Shown: positions 9,987 to 21,771 of the stretch, piece after piece | Position numbering within the stretch: position 1 is the stretch's first letter | How the letters are laid out: each line of letters starts with the position of its first letter | NCBI GenBank assembly: GCA_034509735.1 | Contig: JACGWO010000010.1 | Location: 7,267,193 to 7,331,192, forward strand | Source: Sesamum alatum | Lineage: Eukaryota; Streptophyta; Magnoliopsida; Lamiales; Pedaliaceae | Direction: 5' to 3' | DNA: 64,000 nucleotides | Translations under genes and position numbers: made by a program | Notes under the pieces: model-generated | Seen by the model: only the letters and a program-made list of their open reading frames with translations | Database searches by the model: none | Told to the model about the DNA's origin: nothing

Positions 9987-11382
9987 TGTGACGCCCACAA
10001 ATTTTTATACATAATTATGGGGTTAATTTTAGTTAATTAGTAGATATATTATAGATTAAATTGTGATCATATTAAGACTTGAACGGAGTGAATTGGAGCT
10101 TTATATAATATTTGGGAGCAAATTATATTAATTAAAAAATTAGAAAGGACGTAATGGGTATTTTAAGAATGTTATTAAATTAAAAAAAAATAAGAAAGAT
10201 GGATAAAGATGGGTGCGTCAGTTTTACTTTCTATAAACACACACACACACACTATTAATTTAACACACATATACTAAACACACACAAAACTCGAACAGAG
10301 TTCGACGAGAAAAACTCGGTGAGAAATAATTTTTAAATTTAATTAGTTTTAATTTGTATAATTATATTATTTAATAAGTGCATTTATTAAATGTTATTTA
10401 TACTACTCGATTTAGTGCTTAATTGGAAAATTTTATGAATCTGAGTATTATAAATTAGTGCTAGGTTAATTGTCTCTATTGAATTAGGGATGTTATAATT
10501 AATGGCTTAAACTGCTTAATTTACTAGATTTAATAATTTTTATAATTGATTGGCTTAGTTTAATCGGGTTGAAAATTATATTTGAGAAATTGATAGAAAA
10601 TTAGAAGGGATATTAGAAAACTATAGTTGAGAAATATTAGAATGGTATATTTGAAAGTATTACATTGATTTGAAAGGAACATAAGAGTTTTGAGATAATA
10701 TAATCCAAGAATTGTTATTATGAATGGTAGCTATAATAGGATGAGGGGTTTAATGAAATATTGAAATATTGGTGAAAAATATATATAATTACTATTTAAT
10801 TTTTTTTTAGAAATTACGATACTGTTGAAATGTTGATTATATGCATTATAACTTATTATAGGATAAGGGGGATAAGGTGAATGATTGAGCAACTCCCTAC
10901 GTACAAGTAGATCGTTGTAAGTCAAGGTAAGTAAATAATTAGTACTATCTATATATGTGTTCTTTCCTTGTGATACTATCCTTACGTAAGTCTATGATTC
11001 GTGCTAGAATTAATCTATTTTGAATTCTATGAGTTATTCGTCATTTGATTTGATTAATGTGGTGAAAGTGAAATGACGAAATGTATTGAGATGTTTTTAT
11101 TGTTGAATGATGTGTTGTTGGTGCTTGTCAATGATAATGTGTTGGGATGGGCTATTACTTGACTAGTTGACTTACAAGAACGGTGATATGTGGACTCGAG
11201 GGAGTGATGGAAATTAAACGTAATTGTGACATGAATACCCCTTGATGTTGTTGAATAGCATATGTGGCAAAATGAAATGAAAAGAGCTATGATGCGAAAT
11301 GAAAAGAGCTTTGATGCGAAATGAAAGAGCTATGATGCGAAATGAGATTGATGAGCCCGTATGGCATGTCAAGGGGATTCAA

Positions 11383-11423
<41 letters not shown>

Positions 11424-12035
11424 TAGTGAGTTTGAGTTGGTGGAGAAAAACACTATATTACCTTTCTGGTATGCCAACTAGAAAAAGGGAAGTTTGATGG
11501 ATTGTCATGTTATGGGATCACTACATGGAGAAATTAAATGAAATGTGCTTGATCAAGTTAATTATTTTTTATATACGTTGCTTGTTTTTGTTTTGTTGAT
11601 ATAATTGAGGTGTGTATATAGTTGATGCCGATTATTTACTTATTGAGTTGCAGGCTCATCCCTCTGCTAACATTTTTCAGGTGTAGATTTTGCTGTGCCT
11701 ATTCACGACAACTAGGTCCACGGTTTTCATTCCAGTTAGGTCGGGCCAGTATGCAGTTTTCTCCTCATCATAGATAGAAATAGACGTCTCATTTTGGATT
11801 AAAAACGAGAATGACATGTGAACTTACTATAACAGTTCCATTTTCGTCATACTTAATATATGTATATATGATCTTGTGGATTAGATGATAAATATTCTTG
11901 TGGTGACGATGAGACTATGTGTATATATACCCAGCAGGGACTATATTATGTGTGTAATTATATATATAAACAGGGTTTACATTAAGTATGATATTTAGGG
12001 GAGATATAGCCGTAGTGCCGTTAGAGGGTGCTACA
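9987..12035 (+). mobile_element. Solo LTR (copy 1 of a family of three) inserted in Tat gag
   Basis: Starts TGTGACGCCC, ends GGGTGCTACA, and is flanked by a perfect 5-bp duplication TCCTG (9982-9986 and 12036-12040). Removing it restores the gag frame ...EVPTATQ / EVKVNAFSQG..., which fixes both ends to the base. It is AT-rich, with a (TA)n tract at 11394-11420 and no protein domain. Inverted-repeat ends beginning TGT-AC-CCC and a 2-kb length fit LTRs of Ty3/gypsy chromoviruses; that family assignment is inference. Copies 2 and 3 are at 14087-16396 and 38326-40731. Orientation is given as the strand where it reads TGTGACGCCC first. Confidence 0.85.
11394..11420. repeat. (TA)n microsatellite
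   Basis: Perfect TA tract inside solo LTR copy 1. Confidence 0.95.
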
Positions 12036-12044
12036 TCCTGTGTG

Positions 12045-12926
12045 GCCGTAGGGACCTCCAAGGCGGCAACGTTAAAACGGTGCAGGTAATCCCTCAAGGA
12101 TTTGGAGTCCTTTTGGCGAATATTGAAAAGGCTGAGGGAAGTCTTGCAATGCTTCCTCCTGCTAGCAAATTATAAGAAAAAGCGAATGAAACTCCTAGAA
12201 GCTCCTCACCGAACCGGGGGCAGTTGGTCAAACCACTGCTGGGCCGTCCGGGCGAAGGTGGTCACAAAGACCCGACGTTTGATCCCGCCCGTGTATCGAT
12301 GGAGCAGTGCAGTGTTCTTGAACCGCGATAGGTGATCTTGTGGGTTAGTAGTGCCATCATACTCCGCAATAACTGGCGTTCGGCAATTGGGAGGAAGTTC
12401 ATCTGCCATGACCTGCTCGCTGAATTGGATACCGCCCCGCGCCTCCAACGGACTTCCCCTCATCCTGTTCTTCAGATCATGTAAACTTTTCATCAGGTGC
12501 TCTAGTTGGACCTCCCAACGCGGGGGAGGGTCGTTCCAAGCCAGGGAGGAGAACGGGTTCCCCCTCTGGTAATCCAAGAAACCTCTGCCCTTGAAGGCCT
12601 CGCCATCTTCTGCTGGTCAGCAGGCACGAGGCCTGGGGGCCACTGGCGCAAGGGGGCAGTGTTAACCGTTGCCATCTTCGCCCGTATGGCAGACGTAATT
12701 ATCTGCTAGATGACCGCCATCAGCCCTGTGGACAACCTATTAAAGAGGTGTCCGAGGGGGTACTGTCCCACGGGGGGTCCGACATGGGTTCGGAGGGCCC
12801 AGCCTCCCCCCTACCGGAGGGACCCAAGGGAGCTCCAGACAACACTTGCAACGCCTGAGGGTCGGCAAGAGTGTCTGCTGCCTTCTGCTTACTTGATCTG
12901 CTGTTGGGGGTTTCCATAATCCTCAC
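12045..12926 (-). pseudogene. Gag N-terminal half of the Tat element
   Basis: Starts close to the 5' LTR with METPNSRSSKQKAADTLA (ATG at 12917, or an upstream in-frame ATG at 12926). It continues through a disordered segment to the gag core: EYDGTTNPQDHLSRFKNTAL, then VFVTTFARTAQQWFDQLPP (12206-12577), and DYLHRFNVAALEVPTATQ (12045-12100), where the solo LTR interrupts it. Two frame changes are needed (near 12720 and 12200), so it is a pseudogene. The same gag core is recognisable in the gag-only element at 20748-20950, showing the two elements are related. Confidence 0.82.
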
Positions 12927-12938
12927 GTCTTAGTTCTG

Positions 12939-12959
12939 TGTTCTCACAGACCACTCCAA
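12939..12959 (-). promoter_or_regulatory. Decayed primer binding site of the Tat element
   Basis: Immediately inside the 5' LTR the minus strand reads TTGGAGTGGTCTGTGAGAA. This aligns with TTGGCGCCGTCTATGGGAA inside the gag-only element (20067-20085), differing at several positions. It is probably the primer site after mutation. Confidence 0.5.
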
Positions 12960-12960
12960 T

Positions 12961-13671
12961 TGATGCGAACTAAAAGTGCTCGTTCTTGGGCTTTAACGGG
13001 GTGACCTTGAACTTTTTGCAAGCTATGAAACAGGAACCTGCAAAAAAAACGTTAGCACTCCGACGCTCAAGTCAGTAAGCAGTTATGAAAGAATAAACAT
13101 AAGTGAAATGAAAGAGAAATAAATTCTCGTGACTAAAAAGTACAAAATAAGCAAAGTATGGGAGCATGAAAATCGTGTATTGGAGTGCTAGAAAAAACGT
13201 TACTTGAGCCAACTATATGAGATGGTATTTATAGGAGAAGAGTCATGGTTGAAAAGACTCCTAGTTGTGTGGGACTCTGGAGGGACTACGTGCTATCCTT
13301 CCCTTCCTTGAAAGTAGAGAGTCCGTTGAAAGGGTCTTCCATGAATAAGGATAAGGGGTAGACCCGGTCAACCCCTATCCTTTGTGGCGATCCTGGGCCT
13401 TCGCTTTGGGCCTCCTTGTTGGGCGTCTCGTCCTAGGCCTGGGCCTCCGTCCTAGGCCCCATCGATGGGTTTTCTTCTCCCGATTGGGCCGGGCTTCCTC
13501 TTTTACTGGGGCAGGCCTGATCGTTACCTCTTTGGGCGTGGGCCGGAGTCTCGAGTGGGCCTCCCCCCACATGTAGGCGGGCCTTCGAACAAGGCCTTCA
13601 TTTTTAGAGTCCCATCAATGCCTTTTGGGCTGTTGGGCCTTGATTTTGGTTTATCTTTTTAGCATATATCA
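12961..13671 (-). repeat. 5' LTR of the Tat element
   Basis: Partner of 1272-1982; same 711-bp length, TGAT/ATCA ends and the CATAT target duplication outside. Carries the element promoter. Confidence 0.93.
13226..13233 (-). promoter_or_regulatory. TATA box of the Tat 5' LTR
   Basis: TATAAATA on the minus strand, about 440 bp into the LTR, placed to drive gag-pol transcription leftward. Conserved in the other LTR. Confidence 0.5.
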
Positions 13672-13676
13672 CATAT

Positions 13677-14081
13677 TGATCCACATTTTCTTTTATTCTT
13701 TTTCAGTATTATATCGATTTCTAAAGTTTATTGCAAAAGGAAAATTACAAAGTGCCCTATTACATAGGCTATTATTATTTTTTTAATTATAAAAAAGATA
13801 TTTATACACTTATAAAAGAACCATTGATCATTCTTTACAAGAATTGATGGTCTAGAGTTTAATTGCTAAAAGTAACAAATTTGATATAACTCAATTGTCC
13901 ATAATTTTTTTTTTCAATCCTACAATCAATATTATTTATATATAATAAATAAAAAAAATATATCTAAAAACTCAAAATTATTATTATATTTTTTTTAATT
14001 TTTGTTTGAATTCAACTACTCACCTTCTTCCCTAACCCCTAATACATCATTATCTTATGTCGACATGCTCCTCATGCCACT
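13677..14081. other. AT-rich spacer
   Basis: Short AT-rich region between the Tat element and solo LTR copy 2. No gene or repeat structure seen beyond A/T tracts. Confidence 0.4.
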
Positions 14082-14086
14082 TGCCC

Positions 14087-16396
14087 TATGACACCCCCTA
14101 CGTAACTACACCATATTACCACTAGTTATACATCCCTCTTACGTATAACCTGTCTTATGAGAGATTTTCATTTAAAATGAATAAAATCAATCCTATTGAA
14201 AACATATAATATATATATATAATAATGATAGACGTCGTCAAAAATTTATATCTACTAAGCCATAGGTATACTACGTACATAATTCCCAAAAAAAAAGAAC
14301 TTCAGACTATTACAGAATTTAAAATGCAAACCCGACAAAAGATTAAAGTCACATAGCTAGAACTTTCGACTTCAAGTGTCACGACTGGCCCACCTATTAA
14401 AAATCCATGGTACGACTCCAAATGTGGTATAGCTAGTCACTGTGACTTATCTCCTGAAAAATATTGGCAAGGGATGAATTGCCTACTCAATAACTATAGG
14501 TAATCGCCTTATATATATACACACACATACACAATAAAATGAATATCATGCAATTACAAAAAAATATAAGAAATAACATATACCAACAATCATATATCAA
14601 TTTACACATAATACTCGATTTTATTGTTTATTTCCTTAGGGCCCTACTTACTCATGCTGGAGCGCATCACTCAATAGCTTTGCCGGCTATCATCCCCTCA
14701 ATCATAATATCTTTTTTTTTTTTCGTCGGTACCACACAACTCACAACTCGTATGATACCCCATCATCAATGATACCACACAACACACAGCTCGTTTGATA
14801 TCCCAGCATCAATCATATCACACAGCACACAACTCGTATGATATGACACATGATCTCCCTGATCATTGACAACACACAGCTCGTCATTAATCATATTGTC
14901 ATAAGGCGTTGCAATATGCCCTCAGTAAGGTAAGTCATCTCTTTATCTCAATTCATAATATTCTCATCAATAATCTCATCATTCATCTTGATTCAACAAT
15001 CAAATCCCCATTGGTAACTTCAACGTTCAATTTCATTTAACAATCAAACATAGTACACATAATCATCCATCTATGTTCCATACACCATAACCACATATAA
15101 TCACATAATGACAACTTCATAGAATTACAAGTAATCTAGACAAATAGCCAACAATTCACAGTTACGTATACAACCAAGAGTATATATCAAAATATACATA
15201 TAAATATATGTATAAATCCAATTAACTATACTTACCTCCAACTTAAAAGATCATGTTAATAGGAGAAACTACTCAGCCCTCTACTCTATCTTCACGTTCT
15301 ATAGCAGGATATAATATATTATTAATATATCAAAACTATTGTAAATTTCGAATAAAATTACTAATTAATATTCGTACTTTTTTTTATGCCAATCTTTTCA
15401 CATTTCATTTATATTGAAATTTAAACCTTCGTTCATTCCTCGTCTAAACAATTAGACATTATAAGCTTTCCCGATATAAATAAATAATATATATATATAT
15501 ATAATTTATCAATTAACTCCTAAGAGCTTATTTCATCAAACCCCTCATATTTTTATAACTATCGTTCTCTATAACATCCCTAAATAAAATTATTACAAAA
15601 AGTCTCATATTCCTTTATAATAAATACAATATTTGTTAATTATAATTTCTCAATATTTCTCAAACATAGTTTTCTGCTATCCTTATTAATTTCTGCAAAT
15701 TCTTCACTAAACATGCAATTATATATTTAGTTAATAAACCCGGTTAATTTGAGTAATCCATTATAACAACTACTTAATCTAATAGATTAAATAATTTAAA
15801 TTTATAGGCTATAATATTCCAGTCCAATTAAACATATACCTGAACACTAATTTGTATAAATGCTCAATTTTATTAAATTTTTCAGTTAAATAATAAATCG
15901 AATAGTATAAAGCATATTTAATAAATACACTAATGAAATAATATTAATATAATAATTAATTTATAATTTAAAATTAAAGATTCTTACCTGTTGTGAATTA
16001 CCGAAAGATTACAACCTAATTGTCCAAACATTACTCTCCATCGAAATGATTGGCTATCTAATATATATGTATAAATATATATATATATATATATATATTA
16101 AAGTAAGGATATGTGTATTAGCTTTGGAAATGAAGAGTGACAAGTGCACAACCCTCAATCAACCTAATCTATATTTGATGTTATCCCCTTTTTTTTTTAC
16201 TTTGCAAGAAATTTCAATTCAGTCCTTTAACTTCTAAAATTATATAATTTAACTCCAAATATTTTATAAAGCTTCAATTTGGTCTTTTAAAGTTTTAATA
16301 TATACAAATTTCAACCTACAGCTTATAATTAAATTTATATTTTCTTAATAATTATCAATTAGCGCCTCATGTGTATAAAAATCTATGGACATCACA
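14087..16396 (-). mobile_element. Solo LTR (copy 2), inverted
   Basis: On the minus strand it starts TGTGATGTCC and ends GGGTGTCATA; TGCCC is duplicated on both sides (14082-14086 and 16397-16401). It matches copies 1 and 3 along its length, including the region of repeated ACACAGCTCGTATGATA-like words at 14745-14890, which is the reverse complement of the 42-bp repeats of copy 3. Terminal differences from copy 1 are C-to-T or G-to-A changes, as expected after methylation. Contains a (TA)n tract near 16070-16099. No protein domain. Confidence 0.83.
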
Positions 16397-16401
16397 TGCC
16401 C

Positions 16402-17200
16402 GCTTCCCCCTCCCTTCCCTTCCAAGTCGCCCCCTTCTTCCCCTCGTCCCCCTCATTGCCTCCATCCTCTACTCTCCCCCTCCCCTCTCCAAGTGCCCCT
16501 ACCTTCCTCCTCTTCTTTGCCTCCCTCCTCATTCTCCATCTACCGTTTTTCTCGCGCTCCCTGCCTCCCCTCAACTATCGCTTCCGCAAACTTCCCTCCC
16601 TACGAGTCGCGCCCTCCCTTCCCCTACCTCCCCTGAAGTAGCGTCACCCTTCCCTTGCCTTCTTTTGTGCACACCGCCCTTAACCACTTGAATATAAAAA
16701 ATTTCGACATATTTTTACATCAAATATAATTTTATAATAAATCTAAAAGTAATAAAATGAAAAAATAATCTTATACATAAAAATAAAATAATTTGCTTTT
16801 ATTATAAATACTTTGTTTTAGAAAAATAGTGATAATTTTATTTCTATCAAAAACCAAATGGCCATACCCAAACAAGATGACACTCACTGGTAAAAGTATA
16901 TTAATATTAGTATTTCTTCACTCATAATCTGCCTACCGTCCACCTCCCCACCACTCTCCATCTACTTTGAACGTAAGCATTGTGGCCACACCCTATTGTT
17001 ATGGGAGTTCTTCAAGTCTGAGCCACGAGCATGAGCCTCCAAACTGTTACCTTCAAAGTCCTCTTGTTCCTATTCAATCATAAGCCATAAATGATCATAA
17101 TAAAGCAATCAAATTCTTGCTTTCAAGTTCACCATAAGTATGCAGACGCAACATTTTAGTACCTAGGGATATAACAGACTAGGGCAAGTTTAGTATCGCC
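16402..17200. other. Pyrimidine-rich block and AT-rich spacer
   Basis: 16402-16680 is strongly C/T-rich on the plus strand and keeps several proline/serine-rich frames open, which is a composition effect. The rest is AT-rich. No recognisable gene. A similar C-rich block occurs at 48160-48480. Confidence 0.4.
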
Positions 17201-17239
17201 CAAACCAAACGCGCGAGGGGGCACCATTGGAAATATATG

Positions 17240-17720
17240 CTCGGCATCTTCTATCTCTAAAATGCAATTCGAAACACCCATCTCTAGTAGAGACCCCTCA
17301 ACATCGCAAGTTGGATGTTGTTAGTAGAAGCTTCCCAGCTGCACTTCTAAGCAAAAATATGAACTTTCCTGGGTATCGACGAGTCCCAGATGAAGCGCCA
17401 GCCTTGTAAGTCGGGCCCCTGCTCACCATATGATGTATCCCCCTCCGCCCCCAGATGCTTGAGTAAATGGTAAGCACTATGGACTGTGAACAACCCTTTA
17501 CACTCATGGTGGAACACAAGGCCATCACTCTGTCTATCCTCCCAGACCTGAAATGGAAGGATGTATTTCGCGTCAATTGGAGTGTACTCCTCCTTGATGA
17601 GGGCTTCATTCCACATGTGCTCGGTAGGGCAAAAGCGTCGCCAACTTAGCATGAGGGCAATGACACTAGCACTATCGCCAATTTGAAAGTGTAGGGTTGC
17701 GGGAGCTAAGGGTCATGCTT
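17240..17720 (-). pseudogene. L1 LINE ORF2 3' fragment (zf-RVT region)
   Basis: On the minus strand, 17347-17652 encodes HHECKGLFTVHSAYHLLKHL followed by WRFIWDSSIPRKVHIFA. This is the characteristic pattern of the zf-RVT segment at the C-terminal end of plant L1-type ORF2 (G.FTV.SAY... then W..IW....P.K...F.W). Upstream residues NEALIKEEYTPIDAKYILPF fit the same family. RT and endonuclease are absent, so it is an isolated fragment. Confidence 0.7.
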
Positions 17721-17849
17721 GATACTCACGTCCTGCCCATTTGCAATACTCCACCTTGTCCCAACTGCCAATATTTCGCGATCGTCTTGCAAGGGATGCT
17801 AGGTGAATAATGGATTTACACCAATAGCCTCCAAAATTTTCAAACAAGC

Positions 17850-19080
17850 CTCATTGATTTACATCAAATATATGTGAACCGTGATTTACATGTCAGATAT
17901 GGACGATCGGTCTAAATTAAAAATAGATGAACTATTTATTTGTTCATTAAATTAGAACCCTCAACAGTTAAAATAAAATCAAAGTTGTTAATTATTGTCT
18001 TTTTAAATATCGACCATTTATTTATTATCACAAGACCCAATGGTTCATAATTTAGGGAGTAAAATGTCATGTGATCATTATGAAAAATCAAGCAAAATAG
18101 CGCAACAAGCATGTGTGATGCATCTCATGTAATACGGGGGCATTTTGCACATGTTTTGAAAAGAGAAGGACCTAAATTTGTTTGGGGGGGGGGGGGGGGG
18201 TTCACAGAGAGGGTTTTTGAACTTTTACTTAATACATGTATGTAGTTGGAATTGATCTTATCGCAAAACGTTACACACTCTCGTGTGAAATTTGATTGCA
18301 CGTAAACGTGTCATAATAAACTTTTGAGAAGCATATTTTAGAAATACGGTAAAAAATAAGTTGATAATTATATTTTATTCCCCATACAGTGAATTTTAAC
18401 GAAAAAGTACAATATCTTATATATCTTGAAACATCTAAATCTAATTTACATATATGTGTACTAATATTATTTAAATATATTAACATGAATTCCATGCTAC
18501 ACACCAACAAAACTATAAAATTAAATAGGTGCTAATTAGGAAAATAAAAGAAATAAAAAAATGAATGTGTAGATAAAATTATATATTTTTTCTTTTATAC
18601 AAACTAAATTAAAATACTTAGAGAACAATAAAATGCATTTGTCAAAAGTTGTTGAATTAGATTGTAGAATGCAAATTATTGATAGAATAATAATTAATTG
18701 CAAACTACTTTAGCTATGCTTACTAATGATATAAGTTTTCTTGCATCTTGTTAATGTACATCTTTGTTTGTTCGATTTCTCAATAATGTTAAATATACAA
18801 ATTGATATTCTCTCCAAGACGGAGATAACATTTGATTGAATAATATCATAAAATGTGGACTTGAATTATTTCTCATATTCACTGCCAAGTTATATTCCAC
18901 GTCGATCTTGTTATGATGTGGAAATCACTTTCTTTGTTGCATACAAAATGAATGTTTGGAAAAAAAAGAAACAAATGAAGATGGTGTTTGACCATAATCA
19001 AGTCTATTATGACACAAAATTTTAATAAAGAAAAAAACTCATTGGTGATTATATGTTATGAAAATTGAACTTCAACTTAT
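17850..19080. other. AT-rich spacer with G homopolymer
   Basis: No gene recognised. A run of 17 G is at 18184-18200. A minus-strand frame at 18271-18510 has no family resemblance. Confidence 0.4.
18184..18200. repeat. G homopolymer, 17 bases
   Basis: Uninterrupted run of 17 guanines in otherwise AT-rich spacer. Confidence 0.9.
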
Positions 19081-19312
19081 CAAATCAAATCTCTAGCTAT
19101 ATTTGACGGTGCAAGACAAGGTGGCATTGCAGTAGGAATCATAGTGAGGGACTCGAGGGGTGCTTGTTTGGGTCAGAAAATGAAGCATTTCCCATTTGAT
19201 ACCACACTAGATCATGCTAAAATTCTTACAGCGAAAGAAGCAATTCAGTTGGCAAATCGAAAAGATTAGAGAAATGTTATTTTTTAGGATGATGGCATAA
19301 CTATAATTGAAT
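19081..19312 (+). pseudogene. RNase H-like (RVT_3) gene fragment, left part
   Basis: Reads FDGARQGGIAVGIIVRDSRG, then AKEAIQLANRKD and NVIF.DDGITIIEYL, the pattern of the plant RVT_3 RNase H-like domain (first Asp, helix with the Glu in KEAIQLA, later Asp). A stop sits in the helix region. It continues on the far side of the gag-only element at about 23085, so the retroelement interrupted it. RVT_3 fragments in plants usually come from LINE-related ORFs. Confidence 0.6.
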
Positions 19313-19313
19313 A

Positions 19314-20066
19314 TCTTTTCTCAAAGCCCAAGAATAAGTAAGTGCCCCCCACGAGCAGCCCAACAGGTCAGGCCTTTTGGCCTATGAACAAGGTACTAAG
19401 GCCCATAACATGCTATATCCTTACTAACTGAGAGGCCCAAGATGTGAGCACAATCCAGCAAAGTGAGTCAACATACAACAGGGACGACACGTCACAAGTC
19501 GCTGAAACCTTAGGACACGTCATACTAAAAGATCTCCAACTAACTACAAGTAATCCGATTGAAACCAACTCTTTAAGCAGCAAGTAATAGATCATCGGAT
19601 TCTCAGACGGATTAGGCAAGACTCAGTCAAAAGGTCATACTTTCATCTAGATAAGTCCAAATCACAAATCGATTTTTCTATTGTGTAGCTAACACATATA
19701 AATTTCTAGCGGTGTATGTTCACATAACCACTTTGCAGATCTTGCTCCAAGGTCCCCTATAAATTGACTCTTTCTGCAGTTAGTTTGCTAACCAATTCTA
19801 TCACATTCTTACTCTCATTCTCTCTCGGTTTTTAAGCTACTTTTAGCTTACCTTTTGAACTCCACATGATTTTCATCACTTTAGTATTATATTTGACTAT
19901 TATTCTTACATTAATTCAAGTTTTTCTTTTATTTTTTCAATAAGGATATTACTAACTTAAGCATCAGAGTGTTAATCCCTGTTATGCATATTAGTCTCCT
20001 TTGATCTTAGGATTTTCGTGAAGATCCTTTGACCATTGTGGTGTTGTTGGACTCCAGTATAGATCA
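19314..20066 (+). repeat. Left LTR of the gag-only element
   Basis: Matches 22337-23080 from TCAAAGCCCAA onward. Contains a CCTATAAATTGACTC segment (TATA box) near 19758 and ends TATAGATCA directly before the primer binding site. The TGATGATGCC start seen in the right LTR is not present here. Confidence 0.8.
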
Positions 20067-20085
20067 TTGGCGCCGTCTATGGGAA
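20067..20085 (+). promoter_or_regulatory. Primer binding site
   Basis: TTGGCGCCGTCTATGGGAA lies directly inside the left LTR. TGGCGCC-type sites are common in plant Ty3/gypsy elements; I do not assign the tRNA. Confidence 0.75.
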
Positions 20086-20107
20086 ACATGAGCTAAAGGC
20101 GTGAGAA

Positions 20108-21512
20108 ATGGATTGCTCAAACAATGGAAGTGACAGCGGTCCCTTTGAAGAGAACACCCCTCCTTACTACAGCAGGTTCTGCAGTTCCACCTCAGGAACA
20201 AGCACTAGGTGGACTCGCTGTCTCCACTCTCGAGAAGCCTTGTCTACTGTCGCCAACCCGCTCTTCTATGAACATCTCAGCAGGTTCATTGATGTTGTTG
20301 TCAGCACAGCTCTCAGACACCTTCCTACTCCAGCCGCAAGCACGAGAGCAGGTCACATGCCTCTATCTGCTACTGTCAACTTGCTCTCATGTGAGCAACT
20401 GACCAGGTTCATTGCTACTGCAGTCAGCTCAACCCTCTAAGGATCTTCTGCTCCTGCTATCGACAGTGGAGCTGGACAGACGCCAATTTATGATGTATCT
20501 GATGCCTAAGGAGGACATAATGCACCAACCCCTACTATGTTCCAGCACGATGGAATTCACCCCATTAATCCCACAAGCGAGGGAGGGACCAACAAGGTAT
20601 CCCTTGGGGCTTGGCAGACCCTCTGACAAGCGATGTTGGAACTTCATCAGCAGGTAAGGGGGAGACTTCTCACCTAAAGTGAGCAAACCCCCTTAGCGAA
20701 TGGGTGATGGCTAAATAACTCCCTTCTCATTTCAGAGCACCAACAAGTTTACCATTTTATAATGGTAAAATCGATCCTACTATGCACATTTGTAAGTTTG
20801 AAAATGTTGCTCTCCTGCACAAGTACTTTGATGGTATAAAATGTCGAGTCTTTCTTACTAAAGTAACTGAATCTGCCCAGCAGTGGTTTGACTAGTCACC
20901 ACCTGGTCCGATCCTTTGCAGAACTTTCGTCACTCTTTGTGCATCAATTTGCGAGCAAAAAAAAAAATACCGCAAGACGGCTACAAACCTCTTCGGAATG
21001 AAATAGGAGGAAAAGAAACTCTAAGGGTGCATATACAGCTTTTCAACAACGTCGTCCTTGAGGTCCCTGCTGCCCACCAAGAGGTACTGATTACCCCTTT
21101 CACACAAGGATTGAGAGTCAGAGCTTTCTTCGAGTCATTAGCTAGAATACCAGCTACCAACTTTGATAACTTGTTGGCCGGAGCTGAAAAGTATGTGAAC
21201 CTGGAGGAACGCCAATGGAGTAACGAGCAAAATAAATACATGAGACATGATGTTAATATGCTTAATAGACCTAAATCCAAGGCGAATGAGGAGGTCCAAC
21301 CATTTTTTCCCAATCACGAGCACCACACCCCCCTAAATGCAAGCCCAATACATGTGTTGAAAGCTATAAAAGAGAAAGATATGCCGAGGTGGCCTAAGAA
21401 GGTTTGCGACACACCTACCAAGCCTAAGTCTAACAAGTTTTGCCAATTCCACAATGAGTTTGATGATGGTACCAATGATTGTTTGCACTTGCAGGATGAA
21501 GTGAAAGGTTAA
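20108..21512 (+). pseudogene. Decayed gag of the gag-only element
   Basis: N-terminal segment from an ATG at 20108 (MDCSNNGSDSGPFEENTPPY) with a stop at 20440 and further stops to 20700. The gag core follows at 20735-20900: LPFYNGKIDPTMHICKFENV, then KCRVFLTKVTESAQQWFD. After a frame change near 21000 it continues with IQLFNNVVLEVPAAHQEVLI, FDNLLAGAEKYVNLEE and a zinc-knuckle-like FCQFHNEFDDGTNDCLHL at about 21437. The last frame ends at 21512. Compare VFVTTFARTAQQWFDQLPP and ALEVPTATQ in the Tat element. At least three disabling changes are present, so the element no longer makes full Gag. Confidence 0.8.
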
Positions 21513-21771
21513 CTTGAGCAGGGCACTTGGAAGAATATTTACTCCTTGATCAGGAAAACTAGCGCCCCATTGAGTAAGATTCTTTATAATTCCATGCTAT
21601 GGTAGCACGGTTAGCCTATGTTTTAGAACTATGCTTATGATGAATGTTTTCTTATTTTGTTTATGATGGACTTCATAGTTATTCTTTGCAAATTCTATTT
21701 ACTTGCTATTATTATGGCCTGAAAATGAATTGTTATCTACAAACGGCTACCGTCTGTGAACTTGCTCCTGC

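Larger units (their letters stand above)
1272..13671 (-). mobile_element. Tat-lineage Ty3/gypsy LTR retrotransposon, defective, with a nested insertion
   Basis: Two 711-bp LTRs (1272-1982 and 12961-13671) bound the element and CATAT is duplicated directly outside (1267-1271 and 13672-13676). Proteins read on the minus strand in the order gag, protease, RT, RNase H, a second archaeal-type RNase H, integrase. The second RNase H and a large ORF on the opposite strand between integrase and the 3' LTR are established marks of the Tat group (Tat/Ogre and relatives). A minisatellite sits in the 3' region, as also known for this group. The element is dead: gag is split by a solo LTR (9987-12035), RT lacks its catalytic core, the protease Asp is Asn, and stops and frameshifts are scattered. 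The LTRs differ by substitutions and small indels, so the insertion is not recent. Confidence 0.93.

Noticed and set aside
16369..16691. Proline/serine-rich frames in the C-rich block
   Set aside because: Three frames are open at once because the sequence is pyrimidine-rich; no start context or family.
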